Counted from the first letter of the stretch, positions 52,268-62,452 are shown. The stretch is 64,000 bases of DNA from an uncultured Pelagibacteraceae bacterium (GCA_902564785.1 CACFCI010000001.1:1-64000), one strand, 5' to 3'. Notes: generated by a model not told the origin, from the letters alone. Made by a program: numbers and translations.

Positions 52268-53062
52268 TTAATAATGTTTTGGCTCTTCTCTTTTTATTCC
52301 CAGGCCAAATTGCTCTGGCGCGTCTGCAGGAGGTGGTAAATTATCTCTAGAACCGTCTGCTTCAGCCAAATTTTTCTGAATTGCTGCTCCAGGCTTGTAG
52401 AACATGTGAGCAAATTTTGACCAATAAACTCCACCGAATAAGACTAGATTTGAAACAACAAATAATGCAAAAAATAAGAATGACAAACCGACTTGATCAT
52501 TAAATTGAGTATAAGACCAAGCTAGTCCAAAAGTTGAACATGCTAATAAAGCTAGAACAAACAAATCAGCTTTAATAATTCTATACCAAGGGTGTGCTTC
52601 GGCAGAAACATCTACTCTTAAAAAAAACCAAAACCAAAATCCACCAACACATGTAAGTATTGCACCTACATGCCATAACATTGACCATAATGTAGAAGAA
52701 GTTTTATCTGCACCTGTATAACAAAACACTAGCATTGCTGAAGCAATCCAAAAGATTATAGTTCCATACATACCAAGAACATGTGCTAATCTTCTTTTTC
52801 CAAAACCTAATTCTGATGTTGTTCCAATGTCATAAACAGTTGTCTTAGCAATAATTTTTGCCTTCTCAGCAGCTCCAACCTCTCTTGTTGCCTGCAATTT
52901 TGCTTTTTTTGCATTGTTAAAGAAATAAGTTAAATTTTTATGATGTATCATCTGAATAATTGTTCCAAAAGCAATTAAAAGAACCATTGCAATTATAAAA
53001 CCTTGCATAACAACAGTAGGAATTACTTCTGATAATAAAGAAAATGGATTTGTTTCAAACAT
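52268..53062 (-). CDS. aprM: AprM, membrane protein associated with AprBA
   Basis: 264 aa multi-TM protein directly upstream of aprB; RRLAHVLGMYGTIIFWIASAMLVFCYTG, HPWYRIIKADLFVLALLA. Confidence 0.8.
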   Translation of the reverse strand: MFETNPFSLLSEVIPTVVMQGFIIAMVLLIAFGTIIQMIHHKNLTYFFNNAKKAKLQATREVGAAEKAKIIAKTTVYDIGTTSELGFGKRRLAHVLGMYGTIIFWIASAMLVFCYTGADKTSSTLWSMLWHVGAILTCVGGFWFWFFLRVDVSAEAHPWYRIIKADLFVLALLACSTFGLAWSYTQFNDQVGLSFLFFALFVVSNLVLFGGVYWSKFAHMFYKPGAAIQKNLAEADGSRDNLPPPADAPEQFGLGIKREEPKHY

Positions 53063-53175
53063 TTTACCCTTATGTTAAATTATTTTAAATAATTTTAAAG
53101 TTTTCTATTCTAGTTAACTCATCATATCAACAAAAACTATTGATAAATTTGTCTTTAATAACAACTACAAAATAT

Positions 53176-53571
53176 TTACTTTCTTTTGTAATGTTGTTTT
53201 TTCGGGATCACTGACCTAACACCACCCTGAGGATTCTCCACATCACCTTCTCTTCTTGGAATTAAATGAATATGACAATGCATAATTGATTGACCTGCAG
53301 ATTTTCCTGCATTTGTACCTATATTGAAACCTTTAACACTATAATCTTGTTTTAAAATTTTTTCTTTAGTTTTTAAAATTAACTCATTACATGCCTGAAT
53401 TTCTTCTTTAGTAAGCTCAAAATATGTCTCAACATGCCTTTTGGGCACAATAAGACTGTGAAATTCTGAGACAGGGTAACTATCTGTCGATGAATAGGCT
53501 AGTTGGTTTTCAAACTGAAGCTTTTCTTTTCTTATTTTGCAAAATATACAAGGGTTATTTGGATCTTTCAT
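53176..53571 (-). CDS. HIT family hydrolase
   Basis: CIFCKI start; QSIMHCHIHLIPR histidine triad. Confidence 0.92.
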   Translation of the reverse strand: MKDPNNPCIFCKIRKEKLQFENQLAYSSTDSYPVSEFHSLIVPKRHVETYFELTKEEIQACNELILKTKEKILKQDYSVKGFNIGTNAGKSAGQSIMHCHIHLIPRREGDVENPQGGVRSVIPKKQHYKRK

Positions 53572-53573
53572 AT

Positions 53574-54317
53574 TTAAACAAGAGAGTTATATATTTTATT
53601 TAACTTTGTGAAGCAATTACTCTTTCTTCTCTTCCATTTAAGATCGTTTATTTTTGAAACTGATGTTACCCCTTTACCAGATCCAATGAGGATTATTTCT
53701 TCATAATCATTAATTGATTTAATTGAAATATCTCTAAAATATATTTTTATTTTTTTACTAATAAATTTAAGTGTATTTCCAAAATAACAATTTTTTTTAG
53801 GTGAAAAAATTTTTCCATTTTTAACAAAAACTAAATTTGAAGTGCCAGTTTCTAAAATTTTGTCATTTGCGACTAAGGCTATATCAAATTTAGTTGAGTC
53901 AACTTTGCTCAATTTTGCTAATATTTTTTTATAATATAGATTTTTATAATTTGGCTCTACTCGTTTATATTTAAATAATAACAGATTAAAACTGGTCTTT
54001 AGTTTAGGTCTTTTTCTAATTGATACTGATATTAGTTTTTTATTTAACGCTATACGAAATAAATTGTCAGGACCTTTGTATAAAGTATTTTTGTTAATTA
54101 AATCTTTAATAATATTTTTTAAATTTTTTTTTCTTATTCCATATTTTTTTGTAGATTTTATTAAGTTCTTTATATGTGGTTTTAAAAGTATTAACTTAGG
54201 AGGTTTTCCAACCATTCGAATTGTGGTAAATACACCTCTAGATCCCCAAAGATTTTTGAAAGTAACTTCTTTAAGATTACTTAGCTGATAAGATTTTTTT
54301 AATAAGAGTGTTGCCAT
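53574..54317 (-). CDS. pabC: Class IV aminotransferase, probable aminodeoxychorismate lyase
   Basis: KILETGTSNLVFVKNGKIFSP motif; next to pabA/pabB. Confidence 0.8.
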   Translation of the reverse strand: MATLLLKKSYQLSNLKEVTFKNLWGSRGVFTTIRMVGKPPKLILLKPHIKNLIKSTKKYGIRKKNLKNIIKDLINKNTLYKGPDNLFRIALNKKLISVSIRKRPKLKTSFNLLLFKYKRVEPNYKNLYYKKILAKLSKVDSTKFDIALVANDKILETGTSNLVFVKNGKIFSPKKNCYFGNTLKFISKKIKIYFRDISIKSINDYEEIILIGSGKGVTSVSKINDLKWKRRKSNCFTKLNKIYNSLV

Positions 54318-54837
54318 TTTCTGTTAAAAAAGATTCTGGGTGAAATTGAAATCCATATATTTTGTTTTTATTATCCTCAAGACCCATTGGTATTTTTGTT
54401 TTACTACATCTCATAGTTATTTTAATTGAATTAGATTTAAATGGCTCCATTAATTTTAATGAATGATATCTTCCAACCTTATACTGTTGATTGTTTTTAA
54501 AGATTTTACTTTGATTATTTGTTTTTATTTTAGATTGAAAACCATGATAAATTTTTTTTTGCTGTATTATTTTTCCTCCTTCATTATACAAAATCATTTG
54601 ATAACCAAGACAAATACCAATAATTTTTTTCTTTCCTTTGTATTTTTTATAAATTTTTGATGTAGCAGGATAATCTTTCGGTGATCCAGGTCCTGGTGAT
54701 AAAACAATCACATCACTTTTATCAAGCAATTTATCATTTACATCATAATAGTTTGAACAAACTACTTTATCAAATTTTGCAAATTGATGAACAACATTCC
54801 AGGTAAAAGAGTCTTGATGATCTATAATGTAAATCAT
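54277..54837 (-). CDS. pabA: Aminodeoxychorismate/anthranilate synthase glutamine amidotransferase component
   Basis: IDHQDSFTWNVVHQ, LSPGPGSPKDYP, GICLGYQMI, FQFHPESFLTENG. Confidence 0.88.
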   Translation of the reverse strand: MIYIIDHQDSFTWNVVHQFAKFDKVVCSNYYDVNDKLLDKSDVIVLSPGPGSPKDYPATSKIYKKYKGKKKIIGICLGYQMILYNEGGKIIQQKKIYHGFQSKIKTNNQSKIFKNNQQYKVGRYHSLKLMEPFKSNSIKITMRCSKTKIPMGLEDNKNKIYGFQFHPESFLTENGNTLIKKILSAK

Positions 54838-56048
54838 TTAAATAACTCTAACAAAGATTTTGCTTTAATATAATTTTCATTAAATTCTTTCTTTGGTGAA
54901 CTATCTAATACTACACCAGATGCTGCGGAGATCTCCGATTGATTTTTATAATTTAATATAGATCTAATTATAATATTAAACTTCATATCTTGATTAAATT
55001 TAATATATCCAAAACTTCCTGTATAAATATTTCTACTTTCTTTTTCTTGTTTGTTTAAAAGTTCTAAAGTTCTAATTTTAGGACAACCAATTACAGATCC
55101 TCCCGGCATCATTGCCTTAATAATACTAATCAATTTTGTATTTTTATTTAATATTCCGCCAATTGAAGTAACATAATGAAAAAGATGTTTGTATTCCTCG
55201 ACATATTTTTTTTTGAGTATTTTAACACTTCCTGGTTTGCAAATTCTAGATAGATCACTTCTTTCCATATCAACTATCATGTTGTGTTCTTTAGTTTCTT
55301 TCTCATTATTTTTAAAATATTTAAGAGCTATGTTTTTATTGGATAGTAATTTTTTCTTAAAAGTACCAGCTATTGGTTTAGTAATTATTTTATTTTTTTT
55401 CTTATCTATTAATGTTTCTGGAGAGCAGCTTACTATAGAATAATCCTTGTCTTTTATCATAAATGACTCTGGAGATGCATTAACACGCATTAATTTCCAA
55501 AAAAAATTAATAGGATTAATTAATGATTTATTCTTATATTTTGTACAAATTTTAATTTGATAGGTTTCACCTTCTCTTATTTTTTTTGAGAATAATTCAA
55601 ATATTTCTTTATATTTTGCATAAGCAATATTAATCTTGAAAGGACTTAGTATTTGAGTTTTGTTAAACTGATAATTGAATGTATGTTTTTTTATATTAGA
55701 TATAACTTTAATATCTTTTCTAATTTTAATTATGGTCTCAGGTTTATAAAATATTCCTTTATAAAAATTTATCCTTTTTTTATTTTTTAAATTAATACCA
55801 ATTAAATTACATAAAATTTCATAACCAAAAAAACCAAGATATAAATCTGTTTCTTTTTTATATTTTTTTTTCTCTAACGAATTAAGAAATTTATGAATAT
55901 TTTTTTTTGTTAGAATAATTTTTTTAGAAAAATCAGTATAAATATTATACCCATCATCTACTTTATAAATTATTAAAGGTTTATCTGATTGATACAGATC
56001 CTCTAAATATGGGTTAAATTTAAACTTATCCTGGCTGAGTTCTTTCAA
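54834..56048 (-). CDS. pabB: Aminodeoxychorismate synthase component I
   Basis: Chorismate-binding: SPESFMIKDKDYSIVSCSPETLI, PIAGT, MPGGSVIGCPKIRTLELL, AASGVVLDS. Confidence 0.88.
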   Translation of the reverse strand: MKELSQDKFKFNPYLEDLYQSDKPLIIYKVDDGYNIYTDFSKKIILTKKNIHKFLNSLEKKKYKKETDLYLGFFGYEILCNLIGINLKNKKRINFYKGIFYKPETIIKIRKDIKVISNIKKHTFNYQFNKTQILSPFKINIAYAKYKEIFELFSKKIREGETYQIKICTKYKNKSLINPINFFWKLMRVNASPESFMIKDKDYSIVSCSPETLIDKKKNKIITKPIAGTFKKKLLSNKNIALKYFKNNEKETKEHNMIVDMERSDLSRICKPGSVKILKKKYVEEYKHLFHYVTSIGGILNKNTKLISIIKAMMPGGSVIGCPKIRTLELLNKQEKESRNIYTGSFGYIKFNQDMKFNIIIRSILNYKNQSEISAASGVVLDSSPKKEFNENYIKAKSLLELFK

Positions 56049-57246
56049 TTGCTTTCTCTATTATAGGTAAATGTATCAGACCTGCAAATAATGATAATGC
56101 GATAGATCCGTACCATGCATAGTCAAAATTTCCATTTAATTCATAAAATACACCGCCTAGATATGCTCCTAGGAAAGAACCAATTTGATGGCTTACAAAA
56201 ACTATTCCATATAAAAGTCCAACGTATTTTGTACCAAATATGTGAGCAACAATTCCATTTGTTGGAGGAACTGTGGATAGCCATAAAAAACCAAAAGTAA
56301 CTCCAAAAACTACCGAATTAAATATACTTGGCGGTAAGAATATAAAATAAATTATGGAAACTCCTCTCAATAGATAAATGGCACTTAAAATTTTTTTCTT
56401 ACTATACCTTGTTGCTAAATAACCGCTGGTAATCGTACCGGCCATATTAAATACTCCAATCAAAGCTAAAACCATTGCAGGTGTCCAGTCAGGCAAACCT
56501 TTGTCTGCCATATAAGTAGGAATGTGTGTTGCTACTAAAGCGATATGCCAACCACAAACAAAAAAACCTAAAGTGAGATAAATAAAACTTTTGTTTGCAA
56601 ATGCCTCTTTTAGGGCCTCTCTTGCTGTTTGATTGTTATCTTGATTAACTCCTACAGGTATTTTTGGAGTACTAACAAACAAAGCTACCACTAATCCTAA
56701 TCCTAAAAGAAGAGAAAAATATAAAAGAGTATTCTCCCAGCCTGTTTCAACTAAGGAATATCTTACAAGTAAAGGTGATACAAAATATCCAAATGAACCT
56801 GCGCAAGTAACAATTCCTGTAGCAATAGTTCTATTAGATGCAGGAAAATGTTTAGCTACTACTGATACTGGGATACCTATTGCAGTGGAGCCTAAGCCAA
56901 TTCCAATCATCACTCCTATAGTTAAAGTAAAATAACCTCCAGTATTATAGCCAGAATAAAAAAGCAAAACCCCAACTAAATAAAAAACAAAGCCAATAAA
57001 TATTGCAACCGCTCCTCCATATTTATCAGTAATTACACCAAACAACGGACTGAATACTCCCCAAAGTAATAACTGCAATCCCATAACAAAACCAAAATGA
57101 GAAATGGAAATATCTAAATCTGTATTAAAATCAAAATAAAATAAACCAAATGTCTGTCTTATTCCTAATGAAATTATTACAACTATAGAAGCAGCAATTA
57201 AAGTGATTAGTGCTTTTTTGCTAATAGTAAAACTTTCTGAACTCAT
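56026..57246 (-). CDS. MFS transporter
   Basis: 12 TM profile; SLGIRQTFGLFYFDF, WGVFSPLFGVITDKYGG. Confidence 0.9.
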   Translation of the reverse strand: MSSESFTISKKALITLIAASIVVIISLGIRQTFGLFYFDFNTDLDISISHFGFVMGLQLLLWGVFSPLFGVITDKYGGAVAIFIGFVFYLVGVLLFYSGYNTGGYFTLTIGVMIGIGLGSTAIGIPVSVVAKHFPASNRTIATGIVTCAGSFGYFVSPLLVRYSLVETGWENTLLYFSLLLGLGLVVALFVSTPKIPVGVNQDNNQTAREALKEAFANKSFIYLTLGFFVCGWHIALVATHIPTYMADKGLPDWTPAMVLALIGVFNMAGTITSGYLATRYSKKKILSAIYLLRGVSIIYFIFLPPSIFNSVVFGVTFGFLWLSTVPPTNGIVAHIFGTKYVGLLYGIVFVSHQIGSFLGAYLGGVFYELNGNFDYAWYGSIALSLFAGLIHLPIIEKAIERTQPG

Positions 57247-58421
57247 TTCATAAATTTTAATGCTTGTTTTATATCATTTATTATATCTTTAGGATCCTCA
57301 AGTCCAATATGCATCCTAATTATATGTTCATCTTTGTTTACATGTGTAAATTGTCTCTTTCCTAGTGCTTGGTGCGTTTGATAAAGTGCTAAACTTTCAA
57401 AACCTCCCCAACTAAATCCATATCCAAAAAGTTTTAACGAATTTATAAATTTTAACACTGATTTTTTATTTTTTGATTTTATTTTAAATCCTAACAAACC
57501 TGAAGCTCCAGAATAATATTTTTTCCACAATTTATAATTTTGACTACCTTTTTTATATGGATAAAAAACTTTAATTATTTTTTTCTGTTTTGATAAAAAC
57601 TTTGAAACTTTTAAAGCATTTTCTTGGTGTTTGTCTAATCTTACATCTAAAGTTCTTATTCCTCTAAGAATTAAATATGCATCATCTGGACCTAACCTTA
57701 ATCCTGAAACCTTGCTTGTTTGTTCGACCAATTTAAAAACTCTTTTACTTATAGCTAAACTGCCACCCATTACATCTGAATGACCAGAATAATATTTTGT
57801 TGCAGAAACAATTGACATATCAAAACCTAACTTTATTGGTTTTAAAAAATAAGGTGTTCCCCAAGTATTGTCTATTGCTGTATAAATTTTATTTTTTTTT
57901 GCCAATGCAACTATTTTAGATAAATCTTGAAATTCAAAGGTGTTACTTCCGGGATTTTCAACAAAAATTAGCTTTGTTTTTTTTGTAATCTTACTTTTAA
58001 GGTCGTTAAAATCATTTGGATTATAAAATATTGCTCTGATATTAAATTTTTTTAAATATGTTTCTGTTAAAAGTCTTGATGGAGAGTAAACAGAGTCTGT
58101 AACAAGTATTTCATCATCTGGTTTCACAACGCTTAATACTCCAAGAAATATTGCACCAAAACCAGTAGGTGTTAAATAAACTTTATAACATTCTTCAATT
58201 TTTCTTAAAATTTGTTGTAATGCATATGTTGTGGATGTTCCCTGTCGACCATAATCAAAATTTCCACTTACTGGGTCTTTCAAATATTTATTTTGTGTTT
58301 TTTTAATATCCTGCATAGATTTGAAAATAATAGTAGAGGCTCTAACCACAGGAGGATTTACTGACTGATTATGAAAATCTTTAGCTGTATGTTTCAGGAA
58401 AGTCTTGAAGGAATTACCCAT
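57243..58421 (-). CDS. metC: Cystathionine beta-lyase-like PLP enzyme
   Basis: Cys/Met metabolism PLP family: SATKYYSGHSDVMGGSLA, AIDNTWGTPYFLKPI. Confidence 0.86.
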   Translation of the reverse strand: MGNSFKTFLKHTAKDFHNQSVNPPVVRASTIIFKSMQDIKKTQNKYLKDPVSGNFDYGRQGTSTTYALQQILRKIEECYKVYLTPTGFGAIFLGVLSVVKPDDEILVTDSVYSPSRLLTETYLKKFNIRAIFYNPNDFNDLKSKITKKTKLIFVENPGSNTFEFQDLSKIVALAKKNKIYTAIDNTWGTPYFLKPIKLGFDMSIVSATKYYSGHSDVMGGSLAISKRVFKLVEQTSKVSGLRLGPDDAYLILRGIRTLDVRLDKHQENALKVSKFLSKQKKIIKVFYPYKKGSQNYKLWKKYYSGASGLLGFKIKSKNKKSVLKFINSLKLFGYGFSWGGFESLALYQTHQALGKRQFTHVNKDEHIIRMHIGLEDPKDIINDIKQALKFMK

Positions 58422-58493
58422 AATAAATTTGATATGTTATTAAGACAATGCTATATCCCATGAAAAACGTCAATAAAATTAAAATAGGATTAA

Positions 58494-58577
58494 ATGAGTT
58501 ACCCAAAAAAACATAGAGGCCGAAGAAAACAAGGGTCTAAAAAAAGAAGAGCTAAAAGAAAAAATAAGAAAAAATAA
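58494..58577 (+). CDS. 26-aa extremely basic micro-ORF (not in ORF track)
   Basis: MSYPKKHRGRRKQGSKKRRAKRKNKK; lies alone on + strand between two minus-strand genes. Confidence 0.45.
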   Translation: MSYPKKHRGRRKQGSKKRRAKRKNKKK

Positions 58578-58582
58578 TTCTT

Positions 58583-59704
58583 CTACTCCTCTTTAATCCA
58601 TCCACCACCAAGCACTTTGTGGCCAAATTGGTCCTTACGATAAAAAACACATGCCTGACCAGGTGAAATGCCATCTTCAGGAAGTGTTAAATTAACTTTT
58701 GCATTATTGTTGTCTGTTAAATTAACTTTTGCCTCTAAAAGACTTCCTGTGGATCTAACTTTAACAAATAGATTTTGATCTAAATCCTCTTTGTTGGTTA
58801 ATAAATTTATTTCCTTTAAAGAAATTGTTTTTTTTCCAAGTTTTTCTTTAGGCCCAACTATTATTTCATTTTTATCAGAATTTATCTTTAATACATAAAG
58901 GGCTTCTTTATCTGAAACTTTAATGCCTTTACGTTGTCCAATTGTAAAATTAATAATTCCGTCGTGAACACCAATTACATTACCATCCAAATTTTTTATA
59001 TTTCCCTTCTGAAAGGAGTCTGGTCTAAACTTTTGTATTACTGATGCATAATCACCATTTGGAACAAAACAGATATCTTGACTGTCAGGTTTATCAGCAA
59101 CATTTAAATCTAGATTTTTTGCAATTTCTCTAGTTTTGTCTTTTAACATTCCTCCTAATGGAAATCTTAAATAATCTAATTGTTCTCTAGTAGTATTGAA
59201 TAAAAAATAACTTTGATCTCTATTTTCATCTATAGCTCTATACATGTTTGTAGTTTTATTTTCCGTAATACTTTTTACATAATGACCAGTAACTAATGCA
59301 TCAGCTTTGAGTTCTTTTGAAACTTCAAATAGATCTTTAAATTTAACAGTTTGATTACACTGAACACATGGAATTGGAGTTTCACCCTTTAAATAACTCT
59401 CAACAAAATTATCTATAACACCTTGCTTAAACTTGTCTTGGTAATATAAAATCTTATGCTCTATACCTAACTTATGTGCAACACGTTTAGCGTCCATTAT
59501 ATCTTGACCTGAACAACATTGTTTTGATGCAGCTACTTCTTTGCCATCGTCATAAAGTTTTAGAGTTATTCCAATTACATTATATCCCTCTTTTTTCATG
59601 ATACCTGCAACCGTGGAAGAATCTACTCCACCCGACATTGCAACTACTAAAGTAGTATCTGAAGGTTTTTTATCTAAACCGATAGAATTTAAATCTTTAT
59701 TCAT
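58583..59704 (-). CDS. mnmA: tRNA-specific 2-thiouridylase MnmA
   Basis: [41 protein letters not shown]. Confidence 0.97.
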   Translation of the reverse strand: MNKDLNSIGLDKKPSDTTLVVAMSGGVDSSTVAGIMKKEGYNVIGITLKLYDDGKEVAASKQCCSGQDIMDAKRVAHKLGIEHKILYYQDKFKQGVIDNFVESYLKGETPIPCVQCNQTVKFKDLFEVSKELKADALVTGHYVKSITENKTTNMYRAIDENRDQSYFLFNTTREQLDYLRFPLGGMLKDKTREIAKNLDLNVADKPDSQDICFVPNGDYASVIQKFRPDSFQKGNIKNLDGNVIGVHDGIINFTIGQRKGIKVSDKEALYVLKINSDKNEIIVGPKEKLGKKTISLKEINLLTNKEDLDQNLFVKVRSTGSLLEAKVNLTDNNNAKVNLTLPEDGISPGQACVFYRKDQFGHKVLGGGWIKEE

Positions 59705-59745
59705 AAGGTGGTATTTATACTGATTTACAATATAAGTTAAATTAA

Positions 59746-59916
59746 ATGATTTTAGATTATGAACCAGGCGACAAAGTCACTAATCCTCAAAAAAAAGAAT
59801 GGGGTATAGGGCAAGTACAATCTATAATTAAGGATAAAGTGACAGTTAATTTTGAAAATGTAGGAAAGAAAGTAATTAACGCAAAAAATATTGAGTTAAA
59901 AAAACTAGGAAAATGA
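59746..59916 (+). CDS. DUF3553 family protein, 56 aa (not in ORF track)
   Basis: [56 protein letters not shown]; 4-bp overlap with next gene. Confidence 0.8.
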   Translation: MILDYEPGDKVTNPQKKEWGIGQVQSIIKDKVTVNFENVGKKVINAKNIELKKLGK

Positions 59917-60683
59917 AGGTGAACTTAAAAGAGATTGTTGAAAGTTTAATTGAAAATTTTTTAGAAGCTGGAGATTTGGCTATTCAATTAAGAGAAAAGG
60001 GATTGGTAAAAAAAATAAAATCAGACAATACACCAGTAACTAATGGTGATTTGGAAGTAAATAAATTTATATTAAACAAAATTTCTAAGGTTACTCCTGA
60101 TCTACCAATCATTTCAGAGGAAACTTCTGAAAATAAAAACAACCCAAATTTGAAAAATTTCTGGCTTGTTGATCCTATTGATGGAACTTATGATTATATT
60201 AACAATCTGGAAGAATTTACCATTAACGCTGGTTTAATCATAAATAATAAGCCTGTTGCAGGATTAATAAATGCTCCTGCAAAAAAAAGAATGTTTTATT
60301 CATATGAAAAAAGTAATGCTTTTGAGCTTAGCAATGGTAAAAAAATAAACTTAAGTAATATACCTGCTAAAAAAACAGAAAATTTAAAATTTATTTCATA
60401 CTCAACTAAAATAAAACCTGAAATTCAAAAAATTTATGATGATTTAGGGGTAAAAGAAAATATAAGGATGAAAAGTTCTTTGAAATTCTGTGTCGTTGCT
60501 GCTGGTGAATATGATGGATATGTTGCTGAACCCAGAGCATATGAATGGGATATTGCAGCTGGTCATGCAATTTTAGAACACTCTGGTGGAGCTATTACTG
60601 ATTTTGAAGGAAATGAAATTTTGTATGGTAAAAAAGATTTAAAAAATTCAAGTATAATTTTAAAAAATAAAAATATCTTATAA
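59913..60683 (+). CDS. cysQ: 3'(2'),5'-bisphosphate nucleotidase / inositol monophosphatase family
   Basis: WLVDPIDGTYDYINNLEEFTINAGLI; EWDIAAGHAILEHSGG. Confidence 0.9.
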   Translation: MKVNLKEIVESLIENFLEAGDLAIQLREKGLVKKIKSDNTPVTNGDLEVNKFILNKISKVTPDLPIISEETSENKNNPNLKNFWLVDPIDGTYDYINNLEEFTINAGLIINNKPVAGLINAPAKKRMFYSYEKSNAFELSNGKKINLSNIPAKKTENLKFISYSTKIKPEIQKIYDDLGVKENIRMKSSLKFCVVAAGEYDGYVAEPRAYEWDIAAGHAILEHSGGAITDFEGNEILYGKKDLKNSSIILKNKNIL

Positions 60684-60826
60684 TGGATGAACAATTAAGA
60701 ATAATACTGATAATTATTGTTTCTGTTTCAATTTTTGGGTTGTTGGTTTTTGTTTTCGTAAAAAATTACATAAGAAATAAAATAAATCAGCTTGTTAAAG
60801 AAGAAAAAGATAAAAAATTAAAGTAA
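60683..60826 (+). CDS. Small single-TM protein, 47 aa (not in ORF track)
   Basis: MDEQLRIILIIIVSVSIFGLLVFVFVKNYIRNKINQLVKEEKDKKLK; start overlaps stop of cysQ. Confidence 0.6.
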   Translation: MDEQLRIILIIIVSVSIFGLLVFVFVKNYIRNKINQLVKEEKDKKLK

Positions 60827-61381
60827 ATTTATTATTTTTAGATATTCACTCTTTTCTATATCCATTACCTTTTTTGATGTTTCAAAATCAAATCCATTTC
60901 TTGCAAGTAGTGAAATATCTTTTTTATAAAATAAAGTTCTATTATCCTCTGCTCTTGCTGGGCCAATTCTTTTTTTTTTACATAACTTTATTGCTGAAAA
61001 AAAATCTTGATCAGAATTATCTTCCCTTATTTTATAGACTGTATCCTTAATAAATGTTTCGTCAATTCCTTTACCAATTAAATAATTTCTAATCTTATTA
61101 ATTGAGTTTCCTCTTTGAATCATGCTTTTAGCTTTACTTTCTGAGTAAAATTGATCATTTATAAATCTGTTTTTTTCTAGATCGGACAAAACAATATCAA
61201 TTAGTTTATTTACATCTTTTTTTCTTACATCGGATGCTGATAGTTTCATGTATTTTTTTAATAAATAAGTTTTGACTTGTTGTTTTGAAGGAGCATATTT
61301 TTCAACATAAGCAAAGGCAAAATTACGCATTTCATCGACAGTTACTTGGAGTGTTTTTTTTTTATTTCTTATAGGAATCAT
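60818..61381 (-). CDS. recX: RecX-like regulatory protein
   Basis: Length and tandem helical repeats; YLLKKYMKLSASDVRKKDVNKLIDIVLSDLEKNRFINDQFYSESKAKSMIQRGNSINKIRNYLIGKGI. Confidence 0.85.
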   Translation of the reverse strand: MIPIRNKKKTLQVTVDEMRNFAFAYVEKYAPSKQQVKTYLLKKYMKLSASDVRKKDVNKLIDIVLSDLEKNRFINDQFYSESKAKSMIQRGNSINKIRNYLIGKGIDETFIKDTVYKIREDNSDQDFFSAIKLCKKKRIGPARAEDNRTLFYKKDISLLARNGFDFETSKKVMDIEKSEYLKIINLL

Positions 61382-61407
61382 TGTTAGATTTAATATAATA
61401 TATTTAA

Positions 61408-61881
61408 ATGATTGAACAAATTTATACTTATTTTACACTTGAGACACTTTACATGTGGATCAACCTTGGAGTTTTACCTTTTTGGTTTATCTTGATAGTG
61501 TTTCCTCAGTCACATTTAAGTAGAATTTTTGTAACGTCAATATTTCCTTTTTTTATATTAAGTGGTGTATATATCTTCATTTTATACAAATCGTATTTAA
61601 TTGGTTATGATTTTGATGGAAATTTCACACTATATTTAGGTCTAAGTGATTTATCTAGATTATTTGAAGATCATTTGTACATAATGATATTTTGGACTCA
61701 TTTTATAGCAATAAACTTATTTATTGGTGGATGGATTGTTAAAGACTCTCAAAAGTTTTCTATTAATAAAGTTTTGATGGCTGTACCATTAATTGTGACT
61801 TATTTAACCGGTCCAATCGGTTTATTTTTATATTGGATAATCAGAATTTTTTACGCAAAAAGAATAAGTTTATATGAGTAA
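61408..61881 (+). CDS. ABA4-like (DUF4281) membrane protein
   Basis: WINLGVLPFWFILIVFPQSHLSR; WTHFIAINLFIGGWIVKDSQK; TGPIGLFLYWIIR. Confidence 0.8.
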   Translation: MIEQIYTYFTLETLYMWINLGVLPFWFILIVFPQSHLSRIFVTSIFPFFILSGVYIFILYKSYLIGYDFDGNFTLYLGLSDLSRLFEDHLYIMIFWTHFIAINLFIGGWIVKDSQKFSINKVLMAVPLIVTYLTGPIGLFLYWIIRIFYAKRISLYE

Positions 61882-62452
61882 TCATATAGATTTTTATTTC
61901 GATATAATTAGTCCATATGCGTATATTGCTCACAAAAAAATTCTTAAACATAAAAATATTATTTTTAATTACAAACCTATTTATTTAGGAGGTCTTCATA
62001 AGCTAGCTGGAATAGACTCTCCTGCATTTAATAAATATAAATTGAAAAATAATATAAACGATTGCAATTTAGTATCTGAAAAAAACAATATTGAATTCAA
62101 ATGGAATTCTAATTTTCCGATAAATTCTTTAAATATTATGAGAGGGTATATTAGCGTTAGTAAGAATAAACAAAACGATTACTTAAATTGTTTTTTTGAC
62201 GCGTATTGGAAAGATAATTATGACTTATCTAATGTTGAAAATATTTCTAAATTAATTAGGGAATTAAAAATTGATAGTGAAGATTTTTTTCAATCTATAA
62301 AAGAACAATCTGTTAAAGATAAATTGATTAAATTAACTACAGATGCTTTTCAAAAAGAAGTTTTTGGGACTCCAACATTTATTGTTAATAATAAAATTTT
62401 TTGGGGACAAGATAGACTTGAATATGCTTTAGAAGAGATAAATAATAATTAA
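61874..62452 (+). CDS. DsbA-like thioredoxin family, 2-hydroxychromene-2-carboxylate isomerase-like
   Basis: IDFYFDIISPYAYIA; GTPTFIVNNKIFWGQDRLEYA. Confidence 0.85.
   Translation: MSNHIDFYFDIISPYAYIAHKKILKHKNIIFNYKPIYLGGLHKLAGIDSPAFNKYKLKNNINDCNLVSEKNNIEFKWNSNFPINSLNIMRGYISVSKNKQNDYLNCFFDAYWKDNYDLSNVENISKLIRELKIDSEDFFQSIKEQSVKDKLIKLTTDAFQKEVFGTPTFIVNNKIFWGQDRLEYALEEINNN

Noticed and set aside
58422-58493. Possible SAM-type riboswitch upstream of the metC-like gene
   Set aside because: Upstream region is short and AT-rich; no SAM-V or other recognisable riboswitch pattern seen by eye.
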